Shown: positions 18,197 to 27,600 of the stretch, in pieces
Layout of the letters: each line of letters opens with the position of its first letter
Position numbering within the stretch: the first letter of the stretch is position 1
NCBI GenBank assembly: GCA_003149635.1
Contig: QCWI01000006.1
Coordinates: forward strand, 185,677 to 249,676
Length of the DNA stretch: 64,000 nucleotides
From: Fluviicola sp. XM-24bin1
Lineage (GTDB): Bacteria; Bacteroidota; Bacteroidia; Flavobacteriales_D; Crocinitomicaceae
Direction: 5' to 3'
Program-made: the position numbers and the translations under genes
The notes under the pieces: model-generated
Seen by the model: the letters and a program-made list of their open reading frames with translations, nothing else
Databases searched by the model: none
What the model was told of the DNA's origin: nothing

Positions 18197-18646
18197 TTAA
18201 AACGGCAAATCGTCCTGATCCTTGTTGATAATGTCGTCTACTTTTGAAGGAGCATCTGGAGTTCCTTGAGAACTATAAGGCGCTTGTTGACTTTGTTGCG
18301 CCTGATCGTTTCTTGAGCTCAAGATGGTCAATTCATCCGCAACTACTTCAGTGGTGTAGCGCGTATTGCCTTCTTTGTCTTGCCAAGAGCGTTTTTTTAG
18401 TTTCCCTTCGACGTAGACCTTTGTACCTTTCTTAACGTACTTCTCAACTACCTCAGCCAATCCACGCCAAACAACGATATCGTGCCAATCCGTGTTTTCA
18501 ACGCGCTGACCTGTATTGCGATCGGTGTAAGTTTCAGAAGTTGCGATAGGGAAGTTGGCGACAGTAGCACCGTTTTCTAAATGGCGTACTTCCGGATCTT
18601 TACCGAGATTGCCAATAAGTATTACCTTGTTTACGCTTCCAGCCAT
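18197..18646 (-). CDS. ssb: single-stranded DNA-binding protein
   Basis: The product is 149 residues with an N-terminal OB fold (KVILIGNLGKDPEVRHLENG, WHDIVVWRGLAEVVEKYVKK, GKLKKRSWQDKEGN), a Gln/Ser/Pro-rich linker and the acidic tail DQDDLPF that recruits partner proteins. It coats single-stranded DNA in replication and repair. It sits between mutY and gldE in the conserved order seen around gldD in flavobacteria. A second window protein (DUF3127, 56155) carries nearly the same tail. Confidence 0.96.
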   Translation of the reverse strand: MAGSVNKVILIGNLGKDPEVRHLENGATVANFPIATSETYTDRNTGQRVENTDWHDIVVWRGLAEVVEKYVKKGTKVYVEGKLKKRSWQDKEGNTRYTTEVVADELTILSSRNDQAQQSQQAPYSSQGTPDAPSKVDDIINKDQDDLPF

Positions 18647-18686
18647 AGGTTTGAATCTGAGATGATTAAATTAAAAGTACAAAAAA

Positions 18687-19700
18687 TTAAAATTCAAAGG
18701 TATGCTTTTCCAGATAACGGTCGATAATTCTTGGCAGCGGAAAATCTTGAATATCTTCTGAATTGATGGTGACGTAACTTGACTCCATTTTTTTCGGAAA
18801 TCCTTGAATTGTGTAGAACTTGGCGTGAATGTGCTGATGACTCAATTTGTGAACAACCGTTTCTGAGACCTCAACGCAGTTTTCGGGAATGGTATCCCAT
18901 TTTTCCGATTCGGTTTCAACCAATGGGAATTGATACAATTTTTGCCAAATGCCTTTTTCGGTGCGTTGTTCGATAAGTGTTTTCCTTGAATCGTTATAAA
19001 TCAAATAATGGAAGTAACGATTTCGCACCTTTGTTTTCTTCGATTTCACTGGCAAATTCACATGTGTTCCTTTCGCACGTCCCTCGCAGATTTCATTCAC
19101 AGGACAAAACATACATTGAGGACTCGTCGGTGTGCAAACCAGCGCGCCAATTTCCATCATCGCTTGATTGTGATCCGCTGGATTGTCTATTGATATAATG
19201 CTGTCAGCTAGGATTTGAAAATCCTTTTGACCCTTCGAGGAATCAATCGGTGTATCGATATTAAACGCACGACTCAAGAAACGATATACGTTTCCATCTA
19301 CCACTGCTTTGGGTTCATTGTAAGCAAACGATGCTATGGCGGCGGCAGTATATTTCCCAACACCCTTTAATTTTAAGATCTCATCGTAAGTCTGTGGAAA
19401 AATGCCATTGAGTTCGTCGCGAATGTATTTTGCCGAGAAATGTAGGTTTCGGGCACGACTGTAATATCCCAATCCTTGCCAGTCGTTTAAAACATCTTGT
19501 TCGGAAGCATTGGCGAGATCGATAACGGTCGGATAATGGTCGACAAACTTCTGATAATAAGCCCGGCCTTGTTCGACCCGAGTTTGCTGTAAAATGATTT
19601 CAGACAGCCAGATAGTGTACGGGTCATTCACACCCCTCCATGGAAGCTCACGCTTGTTTTGTCTATACCATTCGGTGATTAATAGGGAGAAATTCTGCAT
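18687..19700 (-). CDS. mutY: A/G-specific adenine glycosylase MutY
   Basis: The product is 337 residues. It removes adenine mispaired with 8-oxoguanine. Visible are the catalytic Glu34 (WLSEIILQQTRVEQG), the helix-hairpin-helix LKGVGKYTAAAI with catalytic Asp135 (AVVDGNVYRF), the iron-sulfur loop C-x6-C-x2-C-x5-C (CTPTSPQCMFCPVNEIC) and a C-terminal NUDIX-like domain for 8-oxoG recognition (GIWQKLYQFPLVE). It is the first gene of the mutY-ssb-gldE-gldD-folK cluster and is divergent from the HU gene. Confidence 0.95.
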   Translation of the reverse strand: MQNFSLLITEWYRQNKRELPWRGVNDPYTIWLSEIILQQTRVEQGRAYYQKFVDHYPTVIDLANASEQDVLNDWQGLGYYSRARNLHFSAKYIRDELNGIFPQTYDEILKLKGVGKYTAAAIASFAYNEPKAVVDGNVYRFLSRAFNIDTPIDSSKGQKDFQILADSIISIDNPADHNQAMMEIGALVCTPTSPQCMFCPVNEICEGRAKGTHVNLPVKSKKTKVRNRYFHYLIYNDSRKTLIEQRTEKGIWQKLYQFPLVETESEKWDTIPENCVEVSETVVHKLSHQHIHAKFYTIQGFPKKMESSYVTINSEDIQDFPLPRIIDRYLEKHTFEF

Positions 19701-19758
19701 TCAGAGAAAATCGGAGAATTAATTGTTGTAAAATTAACCATTAAACCAAAAAGAGGCG

Positions 19759-19766
19759 TATTTTTG
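19759..19766 (+). promoter_or_regulatory. TATTTTTG -7 box before the HU gene
   Basis: TATTTTTG fits TAnnTTTG and lies 41 bases before the HU ATG. No TTG element is found at the usual 17-23 base spacing, so only the -7 part is supported. Confidence 0.5.
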
Positions 19767-19807
19767 CCGTCAAATCAAATTTTAAACATCATTAAAATCA
19801 ATAAGAT

Positions 19808-20098
19808 ATGACGAAGGCAGACATCGTTGCAGAGATTGTAGAAGAGACTGGATTAGAGCGTGCTGAGGCTTTGAAAGCAGTTGAGGCTTTCATGAATTCC
19901 GTGAAAGGATCTCTTTCTAAAGGGCAAAATGTTTACTTGCGAGGATTTGGAAGCTTTGTAGTGAAGGAGCGTGCTGAGAAAACAGGACGTAACATCTCTA
20001 AGAACACGGCGATTATCATCCCTGCTCACAACATTCCATCATTTAAGCCAGCTAAGACCTTCGTTGAAGAAGTGAAAACCAACGTGAAAGTGGGTTAA
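19808..20098 (+). CDS. HU/IHF family DNA-binding protein
   Basis: The product is 96 residues, the standard HU length. The N-terminal helical part (MTKADIVAEIVEETGLERAE) and the central LRGFGSFVVKERAEKTGRN with the DNA-contacting beta-arm and following IPAHNIPSFKPAK are diagnostic. It bends and compacts DNA as a dimer. The gene has its own upstream -7 box and a downstream terminator, so it is probably expressed as a single strong unit. Confidence 0.94.
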   Translation: MTKADIVAEIVEETGLERAEALKAVEAFMNSVKGSLSKGQNVYLRGFGSFVVKERAEKTGRNISKNTAIIIPAHNIPSFKPAKTFVEEVKTNVKVG

Positions 20099-20116
20099 TT
20101 AAATGATACTGACGAA

Positions 20117-20150
20117 TTGAAAGAAATTTCAATTGGTTTTATTACTTTTG
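20117..20150 (+). promoter_or_regulatory. promoter placed just before the HU terminator
   Basis: TTG (20117-20119), a 23-base spacer and TACTTTTG (20143-20150) match the Bacteroidota promoter pattern at the long end of its spacing range. The predicted start (about 20156) falls inside the left arm of the next hairpin. It could serve the 30-residue protein gene at 20239. Confidence 0.55.
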
Positions 20151-20182
20151 CACTCTCACTTTTTAGTGAGGGTGTTTTTTTT
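20151..20182 (+). terminator. terminator after the HU gene
   Basis: CACTCTCAC (20151-20159) pairs with GTGAGGGTG (20166-20174) with one wobble, followed directly by eight T. It is a clear intrinsic terminator for the HU transcript, 53 bases after its stop. Confidence 0.8.
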
Positions 20183-20238
20183 CCTCGAAATGAGGACTTT
20201 GACTTGAAAATAGAAGTTTAACAAAATATATAGAGATT

Positions 20239-20331
20239 ATGCCAAGCGGTAAAAAAAGAAAAAGACATAAGATGTCCACGCACAAGCGTAAAAAGAGACT
20301 AAGAAAAAATCGTCATAAGAAGAAAAAATAA
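20239..20331 (+). CDS. 30-residue highly basic protein (COX24/bS22-like)
   Basis: ATG 20239 opens a 30-codon frame starting MPSGKKRKRHKMSTHKRKKR and ending with four Lys. Sixteen of the first 28 residues are Lys or Arg. The pattern, with a central KRKKRLRKNRHKK, resembles the short AURKAIP1/COX24 (DUF1713) family, which includes the small ribosomal protein bS22 of mycobacteria. A ribosomal or RNA-binding role is therefore likely but inferred. It has a candidate promoter upstream and a terminator directly after, and precedes the RNase E/G gene. Its small size means it is easily missed by gene finders. Confidence 0.8.
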   Translation: MPSGKKRKRHKMSTHKRKKRLRKNRHKKKK

Positions 20332-20355
20332 TCTTTCTTGAATCGTATTTGAGAG

Positions 20356-20383
20356 CTTAGTAGGCGAGTCCTGCTAAGTTTTT
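20356..20383 (+). terminator. terminator or attenuator before rng
   Basis: CTTAGTAGG (20356-20364) and CCTGCTAAG (20370-20378) pair with one wobble around a 5-base loop and are followed by TTTTTC. It lies 24 bases after the 30-residue gene and 28 bases before the RNase E/G start. I see no separate promoter after it, so it may attenuate rng expression. Confidence 0.7.
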
Positions 20384-20410
20384 CTGTTTTATTAACTAAA
20401 TAAGGCTTTC

Positions 20411-21961
20411 GTGAGTTTAGAACTAGTAGTCGATGCCCGAAATGGTGGTATAGTGCTTGCCTTGCTCGAAGACGGAAAACTTATTGAGTTGCATGAAGAG
20501 CAGCCTGGGAAAAACGAATATTCTGTTGGAGATATCTACCTCGGAAAAGTTCGAAAAGTAGTCCCAAGTTTAAATGCTGCATTCGTAGACGTAGGGTATG
20601 AAAAAGATGCATTCCTGCATTATTTGGACTTAGGCCCTCAATTCAATTCATTAAACAAGTTTTCCCGTAGTACTTTAAAAGGTAAGCAAAACGTAGCCGA
20701 TCTTCTTTACTTCAAAGGCGAGAAAGACATTCCCAAAGACGGGAAAATTAACGATGTCGTTTCTTCGTCAGCACCGATTTTGGTTCAGGTAGCCAAAGAG
20801 CCCATCTCCTCGAAAGGACCGAGGTTATGCGCCGAAATTACCTTAGCGGGACGTTACCTAGTATTGGTACCGTTTTCCAACAAAGTGTCCATTTCTCAAA
20901 AGATTAAAGACAACGAGGAACGCGCACGATTAAAAGACTTGATGAATGCCATTAAGCCGAAAAATTTCGGTGTGATCATTCGAACGGTAGCAGAAGGAAA
21001 AAAGGTCGAAATGTTGGACCAGGACTTGAAGAACCTGGTCAATAAATGGAAGAAAATGCACGGCAATTTGAAGGAGGCTAAGCCACCTTCGCGTGTACTC
21101 GGAGAAATCGACAAAACGTCGTCCATTCTGCGTGACTTGCTCAATGCAGATTTCACTAACATCCATGTCAATGATGATGAGATGGCGGACAACCTCCGCG
21201 AGTACGTTTCTGGGATTGCTCCTGGACGTGAGAAGATCATTCGTCATTACGATGGTAAACTGCCGATATTCGAACGCTTCGGTATCAACAAGCAAATCAA
21301 ATCGTTGTTTGGTAAGAAAGTACCGCTTCCAAGTGGAGGGTATTTGATTATTGAGCATACTGAAGCGATGCACGTTATCGATGTGAACAGTGGGAACCGA
21401 AAAGGTGCCGATGGTCAGGAAAGCAATGCTTTGGCGACCAACACTGAAGCAGCGAAGGAAATCGCCCGAGTGTTGCAATTGCGCGACATGGGAGGAATTG
21501 TTTGTATCGATTTCATTGATATGCACGACCGCGCCAATAACAAGGCGTTACATGATGCAATCAAAAAGGCGATGTCGAATGACCGCGCGAAGCACAACAT
21601 CTTGCCTCCATCAAAGTTTGGTGTGGTAGAGATTACGCGTCAGCGTGTGCGTCCGGAAACGGATATCAATACTTCAGAAATGTGTCCAACGTGTAACGGA
21701 ACAGGAGAGGTTCAGGCTTCCATCCTTTATGCAGAGGAAATCGAAACAAATCTTGATCATTTGATGAAGAATGGTGGGGTCAAGAAATTGACATTGCGTG
21801 TGCACCCGTATCTAGAGTCGTACTTCAAGAAAGGCATGGTTTCGCGTCAAGTGAAATGGTGGATGAAGTACAAGAAATGGGTGTCTATCCAACCGGATTC
21901 TTCGAATCACTTATTAGAATATTCATTCTTAAACGAGAATAAGGAAGAAATTGCGCTCTGA
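20411..21961 (+). CDS. rng: ribonuclease E/G family protein
   Basis: The product is 516 residues, starting at GTG 20411. It is an endoribonuclease for rRNA maturation and mRNA decay. An S1-like domain opens the protein (SVGDIYLGKVRKVVPSLNAA, AFVDVGYEKDAFLHYLDL). The DNase I-like subdomain holds metal-binding Asp residues in AMHVIDVNSGN and GIVCIDFIDM. The zinc-link CPTCNGTG follows. It lacks the long C-terminal scaffold of RNase E, so it is RNase G-like in size. Its stop overlaps recX by one base (TGATG), implying cotranscription. Confidence 0.93.
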   Translation: MSLELVVDARNGGIVLALLEDGKLIELHEEQPGKNEYSVGDIYLGKVRKVVPSLNAAFVDVGYEKDAFLHYLDLGPQFNSLNKFSRSTLKGKQNVADLLYFKGEKDIPKDGKINDVVSSSAPILVQVAKEPISSKGPRLCAEITLAGRYLVLVPFSNKVSISQKIKDNEERARLKDLMNAIKPKNFGVIIRTVAEGKKVEMLDQDLKNLVNKWKKMHGNLKEAKPPSRVLGEIDKTSSILRDLLNADFTNIHVNDDEMADNLREYVSGIAPGREKIIRHYDGKLPIFERFGINKQIKSLFGKKVPLPSGGYLIIEHTEAMHVIDVNSGNRKGADGQESNALATNTEAAKEIARVLQLRDMGGIVCIDFIDMHDRANNKALHDAIKKAMSNDRAKHNILPPSKFGVVEITRQRVRPETDINTSEMCPTCNGTGEVQASILYAEEIETNLDHLMKNGGVKKLTLRVHPYLESYFKKGMVSRQVKWWMKYKKWVSIQPDSSNHLLEYSFLNENKEEIAL

Positions 21962-22440
21962 TGAACTCAGGGCGCAAATATTCCCTTCTTGAAGCCAAGA
22001 CCAAGCTGGAGGCACTTTGTGCTTATCAGGAGCGTTGTTCGCAGGAATTAGATCGAAAAATGCGAACGTGGGGTCTGGATCAAGAAGATCGCGATGCATT
22101 GCTCGCGGATCTCATTTCCAACAATTTTCTTAGTGAAGAACGCTTTGCCGAAGCCTACGTTTCTGGTAAGGTGAATATCAAACGTTGGGGTAAGATCAAA
22201 ATTCGCCAGCATCTCAAACAAAAAGCGATTTCCGATTACTCCATTAAAAAGGCTTTGGAAGGCGTGGAGGATGAAGTGTACTTCGGAAACTTACGTCGAC
22301 TTACGGAACAAAAGTATTCCACGCTCAAAGGCCCAGATGATTACAACAAGAAAGTGAAGTTGTATCGATATTTATCCGGGAAAGGTTATGAGACAGAGTT
22401 TGTGAGGGAAGTTATGGAGGAAATAATGAATAAGAAATAG
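21961..22440 (+). CDS. recX: regulatory protein RecX
   Basis: The product is 159 residues made of three-helix RecX repeats: LSEERFAEAYVSGKVNIKRW in the centre, then GKIKIRQHLKQKAIS, and KLYRYLSGKGYETEFVREVM at the end. RecX binds RecA filaments and modulates recombination. recA is not in the window. It overlaps the RNase E/G stop by one base. The last four codons and stop lie inside a dispersed repeat (AATAAGAAATAG, 22429-22440), so the natural C-terminus may have been replaced. Confidence 0.88.
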   Translation: MNSGRKYSLLEAKTKLEALCAYQERCSQELDRKMRTWGLDQEDRDALLADLISNNFLSEERFAEAYVSGKVNIKRWGKIKIRQHLKQKAISDYSIKKALEGVEDEVYFGNLRRLTEQKYSTLKGPDDYNKKVKLYRYLSGKGYETEFVREVMEEIMNKK

Positions 22441-22487
22441 CGGACACTGAGGCTCTCGAAGTGGTAGTTATGAGTTATGAATTATGA
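22429..22487. repeat. mosaic intergenic repeat, copy after recX
   Basis: Modules seen are AATAAGAAATAG (22429-22440), CTGAGGCTCTCGAAG (22447-22461) and AGTTATGAATTATGA (22473-22487). The first recurs at 30384 and 45891, the second at 822 and the third at 45844. The unit supplies the recX stop codon. Confidence 0.75.
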
Positions 22488-22537
22488 GTAATGAACTGTG
22501 CTCGTTTAGAACTATGATTTGACTCAATGAAATCCAA

Positions 22538-24451
22538 TTATCTCAACACATTCACATGCCCTACGATCGTTTTTCCAATTACAATATTGTCTGTTGAGTA
22601 GACAATCTTGTAGGTATAAGTTCCGTCCTGAACGGGAAGTCCCTTGTAGGTTCCATCCCAACGTTCGAATGGATTGTTTGAACTGAAAATTACTTGTCCC
22701 CAACGATTGAAAATCTCAAAGGTGTAATCAAAAGCCGGACAATCGATTATTGGCCCGAAGGTATTGTTGTGTTCATCACCGTCAGGACTAAAACTGTTTG
22801 GGACATACATTTCACAGAAGCATTCTTCGCTTTCCACAAGAATGGAATCTGAATCTGAGCCACAGGTATTTGTTGCTGTCAACGAATAAATTCCGTCCCC
22901 ATCAGTGGTAATTGATGGCTCACTGCTGCCATTGCTCCAAGAAAGTGAAGCCGTTGGGTCATTTACCGTTAAAAGAGCAGATTCTCCAGTGCAAAGAACC
23001 AAATTGGGGCCAAGGTCAATATTGGGAGCACCGATCGTCGTAATGATTATCGAGTCGCTATTGATACACCCATTGGTGCTCACTTGAACCCAATACAAAC
23101 CTTGATTAATGGCGTTCAAAGAGGTGCCGGTTGATGCATCCTGCCATAAATACGAATCACCGTTTAGCGGAGCTTCCAAAAGCGTTGAACTTCCCTCGCA
23201 ATGTGAGGTGTCATTGCCAAGATCGAAATTCAACCCATTCACGTAATCTACTGTAATCGAATCAATATCGGAGCTGCAGTCGTTGGTCACAGACAGCCAA
23301 TATGTGCCAGGCTGGGTAACATTAAAGGAGTTGGAGTTACTTCCATCTTGCCACGAGAAGGTGCCTGGAATGTTCGGTGCTTGTAGCGCTAATGTTTGTC
23401 CAAAGCATAATGTGGTATCACTTCCCAAATTCACTGATGGTAGATTTGCTATGGTCACATCAATGGTATCTGAATAGGTGCATCCATTATCTTGGATTTC
23501 AACCCAATACTGTCCGCCGGCTGAGGCGTCCATGGTGGAATTGGTAGTTCCATCCTGCCACAAATACGAAGTTCCCGTTAGTGCTGGAGTTAAGGTTAAT
23601 GGTTGACCAGCACAAATGGTTGTATCGCTTCCAAAAAGTGGAGCCGTATTACACAATGTCCGCCACGTTATTCCTTGTAAAAATTCACCGTTAAACTGTG
23701 AGGCACTGAACATGGTTCCGACACTTGAAAATACCGTTGTTGGGATGTTGATTTTATGCAGTACACGGTTCAGTGAAAAGAACACGTCGTCATCTCTCAC
23801 GGTCATGTCTCGGATTGGATCATAGCCAGAAGCATAGATAGTGGTAGGAGGCGTTGCAAAAGATATATCTTGCGTGTAAAATTGGTTGTATTGACCCGGC
23901 TGACCATCGTAGTAAATTAGGGTGCCGTTGTCGTCAAAAGTGATTACGTCGGCCTCTCCCGTTTGTGAGGTCATTTGATAGAATGTACCGATAAATGTTG
24001 TCGTTAAGGTATTGGTATCAACGCGAAGGAGTGTTTCGGAATGATAATCCGGAGGGTTTGAATTGGGATTACCATTCAAACTTCCTGATATATAAAGTTC
24101 TCCATCGGCTCTGTTGTAGCTTAGACCTTCGGCCATGAACAAGGTCCCCAACGGATACGTAAGTGTACCTAAGGTGGTAAAGTTTCCATTTATGTCAATC
24201 CGAGATAGAACGGCCGGGACAGCAGTTGATAGCGTATAATAACATTGATTCGATTCGCACCACGTCAATCGAAAGGGATTGGAACCAACGAGTCCATTGA
24301 CCGGCTGATATAGATTGATACCTCCGTTATTCTTATTGATTTTGATCAGTTGCTGATTCACCATCCCGATTAAAGTGTCATCAACAGTTTGCCCGTATGA
24401 CATTATGGGGGGCAGGATCAGAGTGATTAGGAAAAAACCAATTTTAAGCAT
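22538..24451 (-). CDS. large secreted protein with T9SS type B (CHU_C) sorting domain
   Basis: The product is 637 residues from ATG 24451 (MLKIGFFLITLILPPIMSYG), which gives a clean signal peptide. The first 290 residues look like a beta-propeller (TLIGMVNQQLIKINKNNGGI, LYYDGQPG-like strands). Four or five PKD/Ig-like repeats of about 75 residues follow, each with a Leu-Gly-Ser/Asn-Asp-Thr start and YWxxV strand (NLGSDTTLCFGQTL; FDLGNDTSHCEGSS). The C-terminal 85 residues, with YVPNSFSPDGDEHNNTF, FEIFNRWGQVIF and WDGTYKGLPVQDGTYTYKI, are the gliding-motility-associated type B domain. It is probably a surface adhesin or matrix protein; its ligand is unknown. Confidence 0.85.
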   Translation of the reverse strand: MLKIGFFLITLILPPIMSYGQTVDDTLIGMVNQQLIKINKNNGGINLYQPVNGLVGSNPFRLTWCESNQCYYTLSTAVPAVLSRIDINGNFTTLGTLTYPLGTLFMAEGLSYNRADGELYISGSLNGNPNSNPPDYHSETLLRVDTNTLTTTFIGTFYQMTSQTGEADVITFDDNGTLIYYDGQPGQYNQFYTQDISFATPPTTIYASGYDPIRDMTVRDDDVFFSLNRVLHKINIPTTVFSSVGTMFSASQFNGEFLQGITWRTLCNTAPLFGSDTTICAGQPLTLTPALTGTSYLWQDGTTNSTMDASAGGQYWVEIQDNGCTYSDTIDVTIANLPSVNLGSDTTLCFGQTLALQAPNIPGTFSWQDGSNSNSFNVTQPGTYWLSVTNDCSSDIDSITVDYVNGLNFDLGNDTSHCEGSSTLLEAPLNGDSYLWQDASTGTSLNAINQGLYWVQVSTNGCINSDSIIITTIGAPNIDLGPNLVLCTGESALLTVNDPTASLSWSNGSSEPSITTDGDGIYSLTATNTCGSDSDSILVESEECFCEMYVPNSFSPDGDEHNNTFGPIIDCPAFDYTFEIFNRWGQVIFSSNNPFERWDGTYKGLPVQDGTYTYKIVYSTDNIVIGKTIVGHVNVLR

Positions 24452-24517
24452 ATCAGCACTTACGCGATTACAAATTAAGTTTTGGGAACTTAGACTGGTC
24501 TTTTCTTGGTTCCTATA

Positions 24518-24525
24518 CAAAAGTA
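24518..24525 (-). promoter_or_regulatory. TACTTTTG -7 box of the T9SS type B gene
   Basis: On the minus strand TACTTTTG (24525-24518) matches the -7 consensus exactly and predicts a leader of about 60 bases before the ATG at 24451. No clean TTG element is seen at the proper distance. Confidence 0.55.
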
Positions 24526-24580
24526 CGCATTAACTGGACGTTAATGATTCGATTGGGTTGCTGGTTTTTGGTGTAAAATT

Positions 24581-24616
24581 GAATTCGGTTATCGAGAGTA
24601 GTCGAGATACGAATTC
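24581..24616. repeat. GAATTCG inverted repeat with TCGAGA core
   Basis: GAATTCG (24581-24587) and CGAATTC (24610-24616) flank ATCGAGAGTAGTCGAGATA. The core resembles short palindromic TAGTCGAGAT repeats that I associate with intergenic regions of marine flavobacteria. It lies between two divergent genes. Confidence 0.55.
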
Positions 24617-24694
24617 TCAGAAAATGCCAACGCTTAATCAAACCGTATAATTAATACGTGCGAAAGGAAGCAGATTTGAATCAAAATCTGTGTT

Positions 24695-27600
24695 ATGAAA
24701 TATCCGTCCAGCGCTACATCAAGATCAGGAATTTATTTCCCGGTTGTTTTTTTTGTTTTTTGTTTGTTGATCTGCATCCTCGCTTCTTGTGGAAACTCTT
24801 CGCCAGAGATTATCAAGGTGGATCCGCACTATCGTGAATACGTTTCCGGTTACACATCAGGGATGGTGGAACATGATGGAGCCATTCGTGTAGAATTAGT
24901 CGACCCCATTCCAGATAAGATCACCGACAAACAATTGCAGAAGTATTTCAGCATTTCACCTGAGATTAAAGGAAAAGTAGAAAAGTACGGAGAGCGCGAA
25001 ATTCGATTTGTACCGGATAAAAAGTTGCCTTCTGGACAGTTCTTCACTGCGACGTTGGATTTGGAACAGTTTACCAAAGTAAAGGAAGGATACGAAGAGT
25101 TTCAGTTCCAGTTTTCGACGTTCAAGCAGGAGATGAGCGTTGAGGTAGACGGTTTGGAAGCGTACAATCGTCATGAGATTCGCTATCAGAAATTAACGGG
25201 CACCATCGAAACGCGGGATTATGTTCGCGCCTATAAACTCAAGAAAACCTTAACCATTTTATTGGATGGAAAACCGCAAAAGTATAAGATGGAAAACTCC
25301 TATGGTAATGACTATATATTTCAATTAGATAGCATTAAGCGAACGAATAAAGCGCGGTTAATTACCGTTCGATGGAATGGAAAATCGATTCGTTCCGAAG
25401 ATAAAGGCGAGCGTTTTGTAAAAGTTCCGGCCTTAAACGATTTCTCGGTAATCGCAGTGAATGTGCATGATGACGAAGATCAGTACCTCGAAGTTCGATT
25501 CGGTGATCCTATTCGTTTGGGGCAAGTGCTCAATGGATTGGTGAGACTGGAAGATAAAGATGGAAACAGTGTCAAAGGATTGACTTACGACATTGATTTC
25601 AACATTGTTCGCGTGTATTTGCCGCAGCGTTTGACAGGGACATACACGGTGCATTGCGATGCTGGAATTAAAAACGTAGCCGATGCAAAAATGAAGAAAG
25701 CTGTGAAGCACGAAGTCCTGCTAGAAGCGGCAAAACCCAAAGTGCGTTTGATTGGTTCGGGATCTATTTTGCCGAATTCTCAAGGTTTAATTTTTCCTCT
25801 AGAGGCCATTGCCCTGAAAGCGGTGGATGTCCGCATCATTAAGATTTACGAGAAAAATATTCAGCATTTCCTGCAAGTGAACGATTTGGATGGCGACGAT
25901 GAATTAACCCGTTTCGGGAAGATTATTGCAGAGAATAAAGTACGATTGGACTACGATAAATCTATGGATTTGAATCAATGGAACCGTCATGTGATTGATC
26001 TTGAAAAATGGATCAAAGCAGAACCCGGAGCCATTTATCAAGTAGCGATTCGCTTCAATAAATCGTATTCGACTTGCGAATGCAACGAGGAGAAAGAGAA
26101 AGACTTTGAGAAAACGGTCAGTGAAGGATGGACGGAGAGCGATTGGCACACCTGGGGATTCGATGGGTATTCTTCATGGGGTGGTTACAGCGATCGTTCT
26201 CCATGCGACGACGATTATTACTACGGAAACGCGGTACAGCGAAATATTTTGGCATCCAACATCGGAATGATGTTCAAGCTTGAGGTGGACAAGAAATCGA
26301 CGGCCTTTTTGACGAATATGGTCACAGCAGCGCCTATGGTAAATACCGAAGTAGCTTACTACGATTACGTTGGGAAGTTGATCTCAAAGGGGCGCACGAA
26401 TTCGGAAGGTATGTTTACAAAGAAATTGAATCGCAAGCCTTTCTTGATGATAGCACGAAGTGGTAAACAACGTGGTTACTTGAAACTTACGGACGGTAAA
26501 ACGAATTCACTCAGTAAGTTCGATGTCTCTGGAGAAAACGCACAAGAGGGAATCAAGGGCTATTTATACACCGAACGAGGTGTGTGGCGACCGGGAGATT
26601 CCATCTACGTGAATTTCATGTTGCAGGATAAGAAGAATAAACTGCCTGATAACCATCCCGTGAATTTTGAATTACGCGATCCTTCCGGGAATACCTTATA
26701 CGACATCAGTCGAAATACGCATGTAAATGGAATCTATACCTTCCGCGTTGCGACTAGATCAGACGGTAGAACTGGGAATTATGAGGCAGAGGTCGTTGTA
26801 GGAAATTATCGTTACTCCAAGCTGCTCAAGGTGGAAACGATCAAGCCGAATCGTTTGAAAATTTATTTGGATGCCGACGCGGCAAATCAAAAAGATTCAA
26901 GCGAAATCAGAGCGGAATGGTTACACGGAGCGAAAGCAGATGGACTGTATGCGAATGTGGAATTGCAACTCCGCCCAATGCGTACGTATTTCAAAAAATT
27001 CAAAGAGTATCATTTTGATTCGCCGATTCGAAATGGAGGTTATCAGGAATTTACGGTGTTCAATGGGGCATTGGATAAGAACGGTTCCGCCTCTTTCTCT
27101 AGTAGCGTATCTGATATTGAAGAATCTCCGGGAATGTTACGAGCGAATTACATCACGAAGGTCTATGAGAAAGGTGGTGACTACAGTATCGATAGAAAAT
27201 CATCTACCTATTCGCCCTACGATTCCTACATCGGATTCAAGGCACCAAAAGGTTCTATTTACGATCGTACCCTAGAGACGGCTAAAAAACATACCTTCCA
27301 GTTCGTTGCTGTTGACTCTAAAGGACAGCTAAAAGGGAAGCGCAAGGTGCATTTACGCATCTACAAAATGGACAAAAACTGGTGGTATTCTGGTGATAGA
27401 TATACATCGGCCTATAATTACCGAGAGTCTGCACGATTGTTCCGCGATACCATTCTTTACACGAGTAAAGGAAGAAAGAACTTCACTTTCAGCGTGCCCA
27501 AGTACGAATACGGAAATTTCCTAATCGTGGCAACAGACGAGGAAAGTGGACACGAAACAGGTCAGGTAATTCGTTTCGATTGGTCGTACTGGAGTCGGGC

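Noticed and set aside
20930..21526. 198-codon open frame antisense to the RNase E/G gene
   Set aside because: It mirrors a strongly conserved coding region, has no recognisable motif and no upstream promoter.
26871..27275. 134-codon plus-strand frame within the alpha-2-macroglobulin gene
   Set aside because: It overlaps a well-supported domain in another frame and has no family likeness.
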